A stretch of DNA of 64,000 bases, taken from NCBI GenBank assembly GCA_023435705.1, contig JAEYRH010000009.1, positions 124,001 to 188,000 of the forward strand, in the 5' to 3' direction. Below, one piece after another: positions 7,368 to 15,419 of the stretch. This stretch comes from Bacillota bacterium. Its GTDB lineage: Bacteria > Bacillota > Clostridia > Christensenellales > UMGS416. The notes under the pieces are model-generated. The model saw only the letters and a program-made list of their open reading frames with translations, was not told the origin of the DNA and made no database searches. A program made the position numbers and the translations under genes. The number at the start of each line of letters is the position of its first letter. Position 1 is the first letter of the stretch.

Positions 7368-8966
7368 ATGCAGGAACAAGAGCAGACAATGGAACTGGAA
7401 CAGGGTGCAAAGAAAAAACCAACGATGGCAATTGTGGTTTCGGCAGTGGCCGCCGTTTTGTTGTTGGCAGCACTGTTTGTCGCCCACAGCATCATTGACC
7501 GGGGTTATCAGACCTATCTGGGCCAATTGAAGGGCCTGATCGCCGAACAGGCAGCCAGGTTTGAGCAGGGTGACCCGCAGGCGGACTATAATGGGCAATA
7601 CCGCCTGTATCTGGCGGTGGATGCTGAGCTTGCCAACCTGTCTGACATCCTGGCAAAGCTCAACGACAGATACCCGGTTTTGCTCACCAAAGCCAATGAG
7701 AAGGCCGTTGGCCTTGCGGATTTGAAGGCAAAGATGGAGGCTATCAAGCCTGCGCTTGCATCCTTCAAGGAAGCGGCAGATGAAGACGGCGCAATTGCCG
7801 GCGAGCTTTCTGCCAAGCTGGGGCAGGCTGTGCTCTCCGCCGAATATGCCGATTTGCTGGCGAGGAATACTGCCGCTGCCGCCAAGCTGGCCGGCTCCAC
7901 CTTCACCGGCGCGCTGGAGAGCAACCGCGCCGCGTTGGCAGACGGCCTGGCCAAGCGTGGCGTGGCGCTTGAATACCTGGTGAAAGATTGTGACATTGCT
8001 GAACGGTTCGCCGCCTCGATGGCGGACACATCCATCACGCCCGATGATGCCATGACCGCAATCAATTCATTGATCGCCGAAAACGAAGCCCTTGCCGCCA
8101 ATGCGGAGCAAGCCAATCTGCCGGCCTTTGGAGCAGGCGGGGCAACCGCCGCGCAGGCCGTGGCTTTGCGACAGACGGAACTCGCCGCCAGCGTGGCGTA
8201 TTTCGGTGAGATCAAAACTTTCATGGCCGAGGTTGTCGCCTTCAACACCAAGCTTGATCAGGGCCGGGGCCAGGGTGTAAAGTTCACCGAGCGCCTCGCC
8301 GCCTGGATGGCATGGGTTAAGGACCTGAACACGCTGCAAGCCAAGCTTGACGGCATCAACGGCAAGCCGGAATATGCGGCGCTGCCGGCAAAGCGCGCGC
8401 TGGAGCTGATGGGGTTTTCTGAGACCGGCCTGGCGCTGTCGGGCTACGCGCCGGCATTGACCACCGTCAACGGCGCCATGGCCAGTTCCACGGCCATTGA
8501 AAAAGAGATTGCGGCAATGCTCAAATCCAAAGCCAGGATGCAGGATAAGGTTACCATATCCTCCCGTTTGCTGGAAAGGAACGAGATGCTGCTGGCCAAG
8601 CTCAATGTTGAGCTACCGCAAGACCTGGCTGAGGGGCTTGCCAATTTCACTGCCGCCTGCCAGGAACGTAATGTTTTCCTGAGTGAGTACGTTGCATATG
8701 TCAAAAACCAGGCTGTGGCAGAGGGCCAGGCAGCCAACCGCAGTCAGTATCTGAGCAAATACAACCAGTATAAGAATCTGGCGAATTCTTATCCTGCCGG
8801 CAGCAGCGACCGCACATTCTATCAGAACCTGGCGAGCGACCAGAGCAAGTTTGCCGCCCAGGCGCTGGCCGAATACAACGAGGCGTTGAAATCGGCCAAG
8901 GTGCACAAGGCTGCCTATGAGGCATCCCGCAAGAAGTATGTGCCGATGCTGGACAAGGTGGATTGA
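7368..8966 (+). CDS. Membrane-anchored alanine-rich helical protein, unknown function
   Basis: A 532-residue protein of no family I recognise. A basic N-terminus (AKKKP) precedes one membrane helix at about residues 19-40, so most of the protein lies outside the cell. The rest is rich in Ala, Leu, Lys and Glu with few Gly or Pro, giving long predicted helices and coiled coil. There are no Cys pairs and no enzyme motif. The late segment (about 445-495) has several Tyr/Asn/Gln residues in place of Ala. ATG at 7368 has GGAG at 3 bases and GGAGG at 10 bases upstream. It has its own extended -10 and a strong terminator, so it is probably a single-gene unit. A wall spacer or sensor stalk is possible, but this is a guess. 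Confidence 0.7.
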   Translation: MQEQEQTMELEQGAKKKPTMAIVVSAVAAVLLLAALFVAHSIIDRGYQTYLGQLKGLIAEQAARFEQGDPQADYNGQYRLYLAVDAELANLSDILAKLNDRYPVLLTKANEKAVGLADLKAKMEAIKPALASFKEAADEDGAIAGELSAKLGQAVLSAEYADLLARNTAAAAKLAGSTFTGALESNRAALADGLAKRGVALEYLVKDCDIAERFAASMADTSITPDDAMTAINSLIAENEALAANAEQANLPAFGAGGATAAQAVALRQTELAASVAYFGEIKTFMAEVVAFNTKLDQGRGQGVKFTERLAAWMAWVKDLNTLQAKLDGINGKPEYAALPAKRALELMGFSETGLALSGYAPALTTVNGAMASSTAIEKEIAAMLKSKARMQDKVTISSRLLERNEMLLAKLNVELPQDLAEGLANFTAACQERNVFLSEYVAYVKNQAVAEGQAANRSQYLSKYNQYKNLANSYPAGSSDRTFYQNLASDQSKFAAQALAEYNEALKSAKVHKAAYEASRKKYVPMLDKVD

Positions 8967-8997
8967 GCCACACATTCCTATCTTGACGACAGATGCC

Positions 8998-9036
8998 AAA
9001 CCCACCCATCGATTTGCTGATGGGTGGGTTTTTGTT
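8998..9036 (+). terminator. Strong intrinsic terminator
   Basis: Thirteen-base-pair stem AAACCCACCCATC (8998-9010) with GATGGGTGGGTTT (9019-9031) followed by a T-rich tail. Its symmetry means it may also serve the minus-strand gene ending at 9045. Confidence 0.9.
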
Positions 9037-9044
9037 CTTGCGAA

Positions 9045-9494
9045 CTAATACTCAGCCTTCTCCACTTTCAATCCGGGGATTTGTTCCATGAGCTTTACCT
9101 GTTGCTCTGAGCATATCCGAAAATCCGCAAGTTCTTCATGGGTGGTGCTGTAAAACCAATTGAAGTCCTTTTGGTAAAAAGCCAGATCTTCCGGCAGCTT
9201 CGGAGAAACCCATTCGTACAGCGAATTTGCTGACTGGAGCAACAGCCTTGTTGTTTCTTTGTTGATCTTGTATTCGTGTATTGTTGCAGAAGGACCGCGA
9301 GTTACTGTGCCAGACCATTGTTTTGACTTGTATTCCCTGATTTTGTGCGGCTGAAACAATTGTATGGTTAGTTGATCATAATCCAACTCTTTCCTTGTTA
9401 CAAAACAAAACCTGTCAGAGTTTTTGCACAAAGCTTTTATTAGAGCCAGATACACATCTCCGGTTGGGTTTTCAATCACTCTCCAAAATTCCAT
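9045..9494 (-). CDS. Conserved-looking protein of unknown function, 149 aa
   Basis: A soluble, mixed-charge protein of 149 residues with no signal peptide or membrane segment. It begins MEFWRVIENPTGDVYLALIK and contains WSGTVTRGPSATIHEYKI followed by a helical second half (ETTRLLLQSANSLYEWVSP). I do not recognise a functional family. The ribosome site GAAGGTGA sits directly before the ATG. AT content is a little higher than in neighbouring genes. It ends near the terminator at 8998-9036 and lies upstream of the J-domain gene on the same strand, with a 38-base gap. Confidence 0.6.
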   Translation of the reverse strand: MEFWRVIENPTGDVYLALIKALCKNSDRFCFVTRKELDYDQLTIQLFQPHKIREYKSKQWSGTVTRGPSATIHEYKINKETTRLLLQSANSLYEWVSPKLPEDLAFYQKDFNWFYSTTHEELADFRICSEQQVKLMEQIPGLKVEKAEY

Positions 9495-9532
9495 TCACCT
9501 TCACAATACCTTTCATTCGCAAAGGAAATGCT

Positions 9533-9985
9533 CTATTTCCCCTTCTCCACCAGCCTCCGATAATTCTCCATCAGCTTGATAAACTCCTCCGCATTTCCGC
9601 CCATATCCGGGTGCAGCTTGAGCGCCAGCTTGCGGAACTTGCCCTTGACCTGCCCGGCATCGGCATCAGGCGGCAGTCCAAGCCGGGCAAGCTGCTCCGG
9701 GTCGAGCAGCCCTTCGTGCAGAATTCCATTGTCCTGATAGATCCGGTAATACACTGAAAAGAAATACTCATTAAGCGCCGACCGATATTGCTCCCGGTCC
9801 ATTGCCAGCAGCAATTCCATGGGGTATCGGGCTTTTCCGCGCCCGCGCTCATGCAGGTCAAAGAAGGTATCCCACACAGAATCCTTGCCGGCTGGCAATG
9901 TTTCCGCGCCGAAGCGCAGGCGGGCCTCCAGCTTTTTAAGCTGGCGAAGCTTCTTTTTCAGTTCTGACGATGAAAAAGCATTCAT
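9533..9985 (-). CDS. J-domain (DnaJ-like) protein with C-terminal J domain
   Basis: A 150-residue protein. The last 55 residues form a J domain: LARLGLPPDADAGQVKGKFR, then KLHPDMGGNAEEF with the HPD tripeptide that stimulates Hsp70 ATPase. The N-terminal 95 residues are basic and helical (LKKKLRQLKKLEARLRFG) and have no Gly/Phe or zinc-finger region, so this is a type III co-chaperone rather than DnaJ itself. It presumably recruits DnaK to a specific client through its N-terminal part. AGGAG lies 8 bases before the ATG. Confidence 0.85.
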   Translation of the reverse strand: MNAFSSSELKKKLRQLKKLEARLRFGAETLPAGKDSVWDTFFDLHERGRGKARYPMELLLAMDREQYRSALNEYFFSVYYRIYQDNGILHEGLLDPEQLARLGLPPDADAGQVKGKFRKLALKLHPDMGGNAEEFIKLMENYRRLVEKGK

Positions 9986-10071
9986 TTAGATGCTCCTGAC
10001 ACAAAAAGGAGTCTCATACCCTCAATATCAGCCATCATACACAGGAATCCATGGTAACACAACCATGCATT

Positions 10072-10080
10072 TGCTATACT
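10072..10080 (+). promoter_or_regulatory. Extended -10 element of the amidase
   Basis: TGCTATACT (TG-N-TATACT) 28 bases before the amidase start; a weak TGGTAA lies 17 bases upstream of the -10. Confidence 0.45.
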
Positions 10081-10107
10081 GAGGCCAGACCCACATGGGA
10101 GGCAGAA

Positions 10108-11529
10108 ATGAACCCGGAATACAGCAGTGAGATTCTTGCCCTGCAAGCAGGGTGGGAGAATGGCGGGCACGGCCCGGTGGAGTGGCTGGCGGAAACACAG
10201 CGCAGCATCGCCATGCTGGATAGCTCCGGCCCATGCCTCAACGCGGTGCTGGAATGGAACCCCGAGGCGGAAGGCATTGCCGCCGCCCTTGCGCGGGAGC
10301 GGGAGACCAGCGGTCGCAGAAGCCCGCTGCATGGCATTCCGGTGCTGCTGAAAGACAACATCGACACAGCCGACGGCATGCATACTTCCGCCGGCAGCCT
10401 GGCGCTGGCGGGCCGTTTTGCGCCCAAAGACGCCTTTGTGGCAGCCCGCCTGTGGGCAGCCGGTGCGGTGCTGTGCGGCAAAGCAAACATGACCGAGTTT
10501 GCCAACTTTATGGCTGACAAAATGCCGAATGGCTATTCCAGCCGCGGCGGCCAGGTGATGAGCCCCTGGCGGGCGGATGCAGACCCCTCCGGCTCATCCA
10601 CCGGCTCGGCGGTGGCAGTGGCAGCGGGTTATGTGCCGCTGGCCATCGGCACGGAAACCTGCGGCTCGATCATCAGCCCCGCAGCTGCGGCTGGCGTGGT
10701 GGGCCTGAAGCCCACAGTGGGGTGGGTGAGCCGCGCGGGCATCCTGCCGATTGCGCCTTCGCAGGATGCGGCCGGCCCCATTGCCCGCTGTGTAGCTGAC
10801 TGCGCGCTGGCGTTTCAGTGGATGGCGGGGTTTGACCCCGATGACCCTTCCACCGGCCTTTGTGCGGGCCGCGCCGTGCCTGGCCTCGAGTGCCTGGAGG
10901 ACGGAGATCTCCGGGGTGTGCGTTTGGGCCTGTGGGAGCTTGATGAGGATGACAAACCCGTGCGGCAGCCAGCCTTTTTCAATGCGGTGAAGGTGCTGGA
11001 AGCGCTGGGGGTGGAGGTGGTGCCATACTCACCGCCAAAAGGTGTGGGAGAGGCCATGATCACTGTGCTGACCCACGAGTTCAGGCCGGCGATGGACGCC
11101 GTGCTGCGGCATGACCGGGAGGGTGTCCGCACACTGGCTGCCATTGCCGAATTCAACGCAGTCCACTCGGAGACATGCCTTCGCTTCGGGCAGGACCAGT
11201 TTGATGTTTCGCTGGCAGTGCAGCGGCCCATGCTCACAAAAGAGTACTTTGAGGCCAGACAGAAGGTTCGCGACGGGCTCCAGGCGCTCCGGCGCGGCTT
11301 TGATGAATTGCAGCTGGACGCGGTGGCGAGCAAGGTGGGGCTGATGGCATTTCCAGTGATGGGCTGCCCGGCGCTCACGTTGCCGGTGGGTGTGGATGGT
11401 GAAACCGGCCTTCCGGTGTCGTTGACACTCAATGGTCTGCCCTTCTCCGAGGGCGCGCTGCTAAGGATCGGTGCGGCATTGGAACGGGTTGTTGGCACTG
11501 GGTGCAGGCCGCCTTGCGCTGAATTCTGA
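10108..11529 (+). CDS. Amidase-signature family amidase
   Basis: A 473-residue amidase-signature enzyme. The Ser-cisSer-Lys triad is visible: Lys82 in VLLKDNIDTADG, cis-Ser163 in DPSGSSTGSA and nucleophile Ser187 in ETCGSIISPAA. The family hydrolyses amide bonds in the cytoplasm. It is unlikely to be GatA because gatB and gatC are absent and the signature has TGSAVAVAAG in place of GGSAAAVAAG. The true substrate is unknown; relatives are often annotated as 6-aminohexanoate hydrolase or peptide amidase. ATG at 10108 has GGGAGG 5 bases upstream. Monocistronic, divergent to the J-domain gene. Confidence 0.9.
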   Translation: MNPEYSSEILALQAGWENGGHGPVEWLAETQRSIAMLDSSGPCLNAVLEWNPEAEGIAAALARERETSGRRSPLHGIPVLLKDNIDTADGMHTSAGSLALAGRFAPKDAFVAARLWAAGAVLCGKANMTEFANFMADKMPNGYSSRGGQVMSPWRADADPSGSSTGSAVAVAAGYVPLAIGTETCGSIISPAAAAGVVGLKPTVGWVSRAGILPIAPSQDAAGPIARCVADCALAFQWMAGFDPDDPSTGLCAGRAVPGLECLEDGDLRGVRLGLWELDEDDKPVRQPAFFNAVKVLEALGVEVVPYSPPKGVGEAMITVLTHEFRPAMDAVLRHDREGVRTLAAIAEFNAVHSETCLRFGQDQFDVSLAVQRPMLTKEYFEARQKVRDGLQALRRGFDELQLDAVASKVGLMAFPVMGCPALTLPVGVDGETGLPVSLTLNGLPFSEGALLRIGAALERVVGTGCRPPCAEF

Positions 11530-11639
11530 CGGCTGAAATTAACATTATTTCCATATATTCTAGTGTGTTTTTTGGTAAAATTTCTATGAATAATCAAGCG
11601 CTTGCGGCAATAGGTCATAATTTATTCACAATTGCATGC

Positions 11640-11776
11640 TATACTGACAAAAAAAGGGGCTGCCGGGAGCATCTCGCAGCCTACATTGGTGTAACCGCCC
11701 ATACACACAAGCGCGCGGGACCCTTTCGCCGACCGACGCACCGACCGGTTTGACCAAGCGCCAAGGAGGCAGGATC
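11640..11776 (+). other. GC-rich structured leader before the NlpC/P60 gene
   Basis: Between the amidase and the NlpC/P60 gene, a -10-like GCTATACTG (11638-11646) is followed by about 125 bases of GC-rich sequence with short complementary runs. One is GGGGCTGCCGGG-type, another is CCGACCGACG...CGACCGG. It ends in AAGGAGG. No coding frame with a ribosome site lies in it. It may be a regulatory leader, but no known riboswitch consensus could be confirmed by eye. Confidence 0.35.
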
Positions 11777-13216
11777 ATGCAACCGCAAAATACCGCAGCC
11801 CACCCCACATTGATCGGGAAACACATGAACAAAAAAACAGTCAGATACATCGCGTCCAGGATCGTCAGTATCGCATTGGCCGCAACACTTGTATTTGCCA
11901 TGATGCCCATGGAAACGGTGTCCGCCGCGTCGCTGAAAGCCGGCATGACCGGAACGGCAGTCAAAGCGTTGCAGCAGCAACTGGTGAAACGCGGTTATCT
12001 GAGCAGCGCAGACGGCAATTATGGCAGCGGCACCACCGCAGCTGTGAAGCTTTTCCAGCAGCACGCGGGCCTCACGGCGGATGGTGTGGCTGGGTCGGGC
12101 ACGCAGGCAGCGCTTGATAAGATCACCGGTGATGGGAAAACCAATCTGACACTTAAGGTCGGCAGCGAGTCCAGCCAGGTCACAATCCTGCAAAAGAAAC
12201 TTGCCGCGTTGGGTTATCTCTCCATCAGCTCCTATACCACTCATTTCGGTTCCGCCACCAAGGACGCTTTGATCAAGTTCCAGAAGGCGGCGAAACTCAC
12301 GGCGGACGGTGTTGCCAACCCCAGAACGCTGATCAAGATTTACTCCACTTCCGGCGGTTCTTCCTCCACCGGCGGGTCCACCTCGGGCAGCGCCACTCTC
12401 AAGCAGGGAATGTCCGGCGCGGCGGTCAAGACGCTGCAGACCCACCTGGTCAAGCGTGGCTATCTGAAATCGGCTGACGGCAAGTTTGGCAGCGGTACGG
12501 CGGCGGCGGTGAAACTGTTTCAGAAACAAGCCGGCCTCAAGGCAGACGGCGTTGCCGGTGCCACCACGCAGAACCTGCTTTATAAGCTCACCGGCGACGG
12601 CAAGACCAATCAGACGCTGAAGTCCGGTCAGACTTCCAGCCAGATCACTGTGCTCCAGAAAAGGCTGGCCGCGCTTGGCTATCTCGACGTTAGCTCCTAT
12701 ACCACAAGCTTTGGTGCCGACACGAAGGCGGCCGTGGTGAAGTTTCAAAAAAAGGCCGGCCTCACAGCCGACGGCGCAGCCGGCCCGATGACGCTGATCA
12801 GGCTCTACTCCTCTTCCGCGCCGGTCTATATGACCAAGGGGGAAAAGGTGCTGGCTGCAGCAAAGCAGTATCTTGGTTGCAAATATGTTTATGGCACCGC
12901 CGGCCCTTCCACTTTTGACTGCTCAGGTCTGGTGTATTATGTATACAAGCACCACTTCGGCATCACGGTGCCCCGATCGGCAAAGAGCATGGTCACTGCC
13001 GGCGTCGCGGTGGAGGGTGGGCTGAGAAACGCCAAGCCCGGCGACATCCTGTGCTTTGGCAACACAATTTCCACAGTGGGCCATGTGGCCATCTATGTGG
13101 GCAACAACCAGTACCTGCACTCGCCGCAAACCGGGGAAGTAGTGAAAATCGAAACACTGAGCCAGAAGCGCATTAACACGTGTGTGGCGGTGCGGAGGAT
13201 CTTCACATCTGACTGA
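11777..13216 (+). CDS. Secreted NlpC/P60 (C40) wall hydrolase with four PG_binding_1 repeats
   Basis: A 479-residue exported hydrolase. A basic n-region and signal peptide (about 25-58, ending ETVSAAS) precede four peptidoglycan-binding modules at about 60-120, 130-195, 210-270 and 280-345. They alternate in type A-B-A-B, so a two-module unit was duplicated. The catalytic NlpC/P60 domain (about 355-475) has Cys382 in FDCSGLVYY and a histidine in GHVAIYVGNN. The enzyme cuts gamma-D-Glu-diamino-acid bonds in wall peptides. ATG at 11777 follows GGAGG by 8 bases; ATG at 11825 is an alternative. The stop is followed by a hairpin element also found after the PpiC gene. Confidence 0.92.
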   Translation: MQPQNTAAHPTLIGKHMNKKTVRYIASRIVSIALAATLVFAMMPMETVSAASLKAGMTGTAVKALQQQLVKRGYLSSADGNYGSGTTAAVKLFQQHAGLTADGVAGSGTQAALDKITGDGKTNLTLKVGSESSQVTILQKKLAALGYLSISSYTTHFGSATKDALIKFQKAAKLTADGVANPRTLIKIYSTSGGSSSTGGSTSGSATLKQGMSGAAVKTLQTHLVKRGYLKSADGKFGSGTAAAVKLFQKQAGLKADGVAGATTQNLLYKLTGDGKTNQTLKSGQTSSQITVLQKRLAALGYLDVSSYTTSFGADTKAAVVKFQKKAGLTADGAAGPMTLIRLYSSSAPVYMTKGEKVLAAAKQYLGCKYVYGTAGPSTFDCSGLVYYVYKHHFGITVPRSAKSMVTAGVAVEGGLRNAKPGDILCFGNTISTVGHVAIYVGNNQYLHSPQTGEVVKIETLSQKRINTCVAVRRIFTSD

Positions 13217-13224
13217 GAACTGTA

Positions 13225-13262
13225 TCGCCATCGGTGCTCACGCACCTCGGCGAGTTCACTTT
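13225..13262 (+). repeat. Hairpin element shared with 51769-51806 (copy 1)
   Basis: Eight bases after the NlpC/P60 stop. The 38-base segment matches the one after the PpiC lipoprotein gene at roughly four positions in five. Its centre GGTGC-TCAC-GCACC can form a hairpin with flanking CGCC/GGCG arms. A normal terminator follows it. Confidence 0.55.
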
Positions 13263-13278
13263 CGTTCATATAATTCGT

Positions 13279-13316
13279 AACCCACCCACCGCGCATGTCG
13301 CTGGGTGGGTTCTTCG
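13279..13316 (+). terminator. Intrinsic terminator of the NlpC/P60 gene
   Basis: AACCCACCCA (13279-13288) pairs with TGGGTGGGTT (13302-13311), followed by a short T-rich tail. Confidence 0.8.
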
Positions 13317-13449
13317 TTTGTTTGCCTCCGGATAAACCGGCTATCGGCTCTTTGTTTTTTGTCCCGCACTCATTTTTAAACCGAAACATGCGGAGCATCT
13401 CATTCTTTTCATATGGAGTGCAGTTTTGTTTACGAAATGTAAAAGAAAC

Positions 13450-13478
13450 TTGACACAAAGACAAAAGAGTAATACAAT
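13450..13478 (+). promoter_or_regulatory. Sigma-A-type promoter of the membrane protein/XRE operon
   Basis: TTGACA (13450-13455) and TACAAT (13473-13478) with a 17-base spacer, 37 bases before the first start codon. Confidence 0.75.
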
Positions 13479-13515
13479 GTGGCTGATCTTATTGACAAGA
13501 ATGTGAGGGATCATC

Positions 13516-14055
13516 ATGTCGTATCAGGAAAAGAGAACCATTATGTCCATGGTCACCGGTGCACCGGTCATTGTTGCCTATTGCATATGGGCTGTTTTAA
13601 AGTGGCAGGCTGGCGGAGAGGCCATCGGCAGCGACCTGCGTTTCTGGGCAAACGGCATGCTTGTGTTCATCGCCATCGGTGTTGCCGCGGCAATTGTGGG
13701 GCAGATCGTGTTCCATGTGGTAGTTGCCGCTGGCGGCGAGATCAAACGCCGTGTCTCGGAGGAAATTGCTAAGGAAATCTCAAAGAACGCGCCTGGCGCA
13801 GCAAGTGGTAAAGCCGTCGTGGCCGAAGAGCCCTGCGGCGAAATCGAAACAGAAGATGAAATGGACCGGCTCATCAACCTGAAGGCCTCCCGCACTGTGG
13901 TGATTACGGCAGGCGCTGGCTTTTTGATCGGGTTGGTCACGCTGGCCGTGGGCTTGCCCCCGGCAGTCATGCTGAACATCGGGTTCCTGGCTCTTGGCCT
14001 TGGGTCCTTGCTGGAGGCTGTCGCGCAGCTCCGTTATTACCGGGCGGGGGTGTGA
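13516..14055 (+). CDS. Four-helix membrane protein, unknown
   Basis: A 179-residue protein with four likely membrane helices, as two pairs (about 12-30 and 46-70; 125-145 and 147-170). A charged cytoplasmic middle (about 75-120, EIKRRVSEEIAKEISK and GEIETEDEMD) lies between the pairs. I do not recognise a named family. Membrane proteins of this layout often sit directly before a small XRE regulator in Clostridia and Bacilli, as here: the next gene starts one base after its stop. GAGGGA lies 5 bases before the ATG. Confidence 0.75.
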   Translation: MSYQEKRTIMSMVTGAPVIVAYCIWAVLKWQAGGEAIGSDLRFWANGMLVFIAIGVAAAIVGQIVFHVVVAAGGEIKRRVSEEIAKEISKNAPGAASGKAVVAEEPCGEIETEDEMDRLINLKASRTVVITAGAGFLIGLVTLAVGLPPAVMLNIGFLALGLGSLLEAVAQLRYYRAGV

Positions 14056-14056
14056 C

Positions 14057-14296
14057 ATGGAGAAACTCCAGATTATAAACAACATCCGCCGGCTCCGGTT
14101 CTTCGCCAATGAAATGAGCCAGCAGGAGCTTGCCAAACGCTCCGGAGTATCCCGCCAGACCATCATCGCTGTGGAAAGCGGGAAGTATTCTCCTTCGCTG
14201 GAGCTGGCGTTTCGGATCGCCCATGTGTTTGGCGTGCGGCTCGATGAGGTGTTCGAATGCACCATCACAGACAATCCAGAGGGGGATGCCACATGA
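14057..14296 (+). CDS. XRE-family transcriptional regulator (single HTH)
   Basis: A 79-residue protein that is essentially one Cro/CI helix-turn-helix domain: IRRLRFFANEMSQQELAKRS, then GVSRQTIIAVESGKYSPSLE and FRIAHVFGVRLDEVF. It belongs to the YozG/YgzD-like small XRE regulators. It starts one base after the membrane-protein stop and overlaps the alcohol dehydrogenase by four bases (ATGA at 14293). The three genes form one translationally coupled operon. It probably controls its own operon. Confidence 0.9.
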   Translation: MEKLQIINNIRRLRFFANEMSQQELAKRSGVSRQTIIAVESGKYSPSLELAFRIAHVFGVRLDEVFECTITDNPEGDAT

Positions 14297-15255
14297 AAGC
14301 AGTTGTCCATCGTCCATCGAAAAACAGTTCCCTTGCTGTCAGTGATGTGGAGAAACCTTTTGTGTCTTGCAATGAGCTGCTCGTGAAAGTGCAAGCGGCA
14401 TTGGTGACTGCTTCGGACGCCACGATGACAGGGGGGTTCCGGGTGGTCAAACTGCTCGCCGGGGGCCCCAAACCCAAAGAACCAATCCCAGGCGTGGAGT
14501 TTGCCGGTGTCGTGGAGGCAGTGGGCCCGGAGGTGCGCCGGTTCAAAGCCGGTGACCGGGTGGTGGGCTCCAGCCTGGGGTTCGGCGCTTAGGCGGAATA
14601 TGTCCGCGTGCGCGAGAATGACTCGCTGGCGCAGATGCCTGCAACCATGGATTTTGCCCATGCTGTTGGGTTTGGCGACGGAGGCCTTACGGCGCTGTTG
14701 TTTTTGCAGGATCTGGGCAACATCAGCAAAGGGATGCAGGTGTTGGTCAACGGGGCGTCTGGGGCAGTGGGGACCTATGCGGTGCAATTGGCAAAGCACT
14801 TCGGCGCGCAGGTTACCGCCGTATGCGGCCCGGCAAACCTTGAGATTGTGCGCTCGCTCGGGGCTGATCGGGTGATTGACTACACCAGTGAGGACTTCAC
14901 AATGTCTGATCACATGTATGACGTCGTGTTTGACGCAGTTGGTAAAAGCTCCTTTGCCCGTTGCAAACGTGTGCTCAAGGAGAATGGCGGTTACCTGACC
15001 GCGGTGCCTGTGCCCGGTGTCTTGCTCCGGAAACTTTGGCCCTTTGCCCGCAACGGCAGGCAGGCGTTGTTTATGGCAACGGGCCTGGCAAAACCGGAAA
15101 AGCGGGTGGCGGGGCTGCGGCTTCTTGGAGAGCTGGCCGATGCCGGTGCGCTGCAGTCTGTTGTGGACAGGGTTTACCCACTGGAACAGATCGATGAAGC
15201 GTTGCGCTATGTGGCGGCAGGGCACAAGCGGGGCAATGTTGTCGTCACACTCTAG
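14293..15255 (+). pseudogene. Zinc-free MDR alcohol dehydrogenase/quinone reductase, interrupted by in-frame TAG
   Basis: The frame opens at 14293 (MKAVVHRPSKNSSLAVSDVE) with the GroES-like domain of the medium-chain dehydrogenase family. It stops at a TAG (14590-14592) after SSLGFGA, then continues in the same frame (AEYVRVRENDSLAQMP) to 15255. Beyond the stop the Rossmann motif GASGAVGTYAVQLAK and the NAD(P)-binding part are intact. Relatives usually read GAYAEYV here, so the TAG most likely replaces a Tyr codon. The 320-codon whole matches the normal family length. A point nonsense mutation, a sequencing error or rare readthrough are the options. The second half could also restart at the ATG-rich region after 14608, but no clear ribosome site is present. 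Confidence 0.8.
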
Positions 15256-15419
15256 CAGAGTGGAGGAGCTGAGCGGAAAAATGCGCACGTTTCTCCACTC
15301 CTCTCGGCATCAATTTTCTGCTGACCGACAGATGGAGCTTTTCTTTTTGCCGAATACCGGGTAATATAGACAGGAAATTCGATTACTCGAAAATAACCGA
15401 AAGCCAAGTAAGGACACCA

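Noticed and set aside
14250..14262. GTTCGAAT motif reminiscent of a tRNA T-arm
   Set aside because: No cloverleaf can be drawn around it; it lies inside the XRE coding sequence.
13780..15288. A 502-codon minus-strand frame opposite the XRE/dehydrogenase genes
   Set aside because: Low-complexity His/Arg/Gln-rich translation typical of antisense shadow, and the plus-strand genes have clear motifs despite the TAG.
15258..15300. GAGTGGAG/CTCCACTC as a terminator after the dehydrogenase
   Set aside because: The 27-base loop and lack of a T-run after the second arm make it weak; not listed as a feature.
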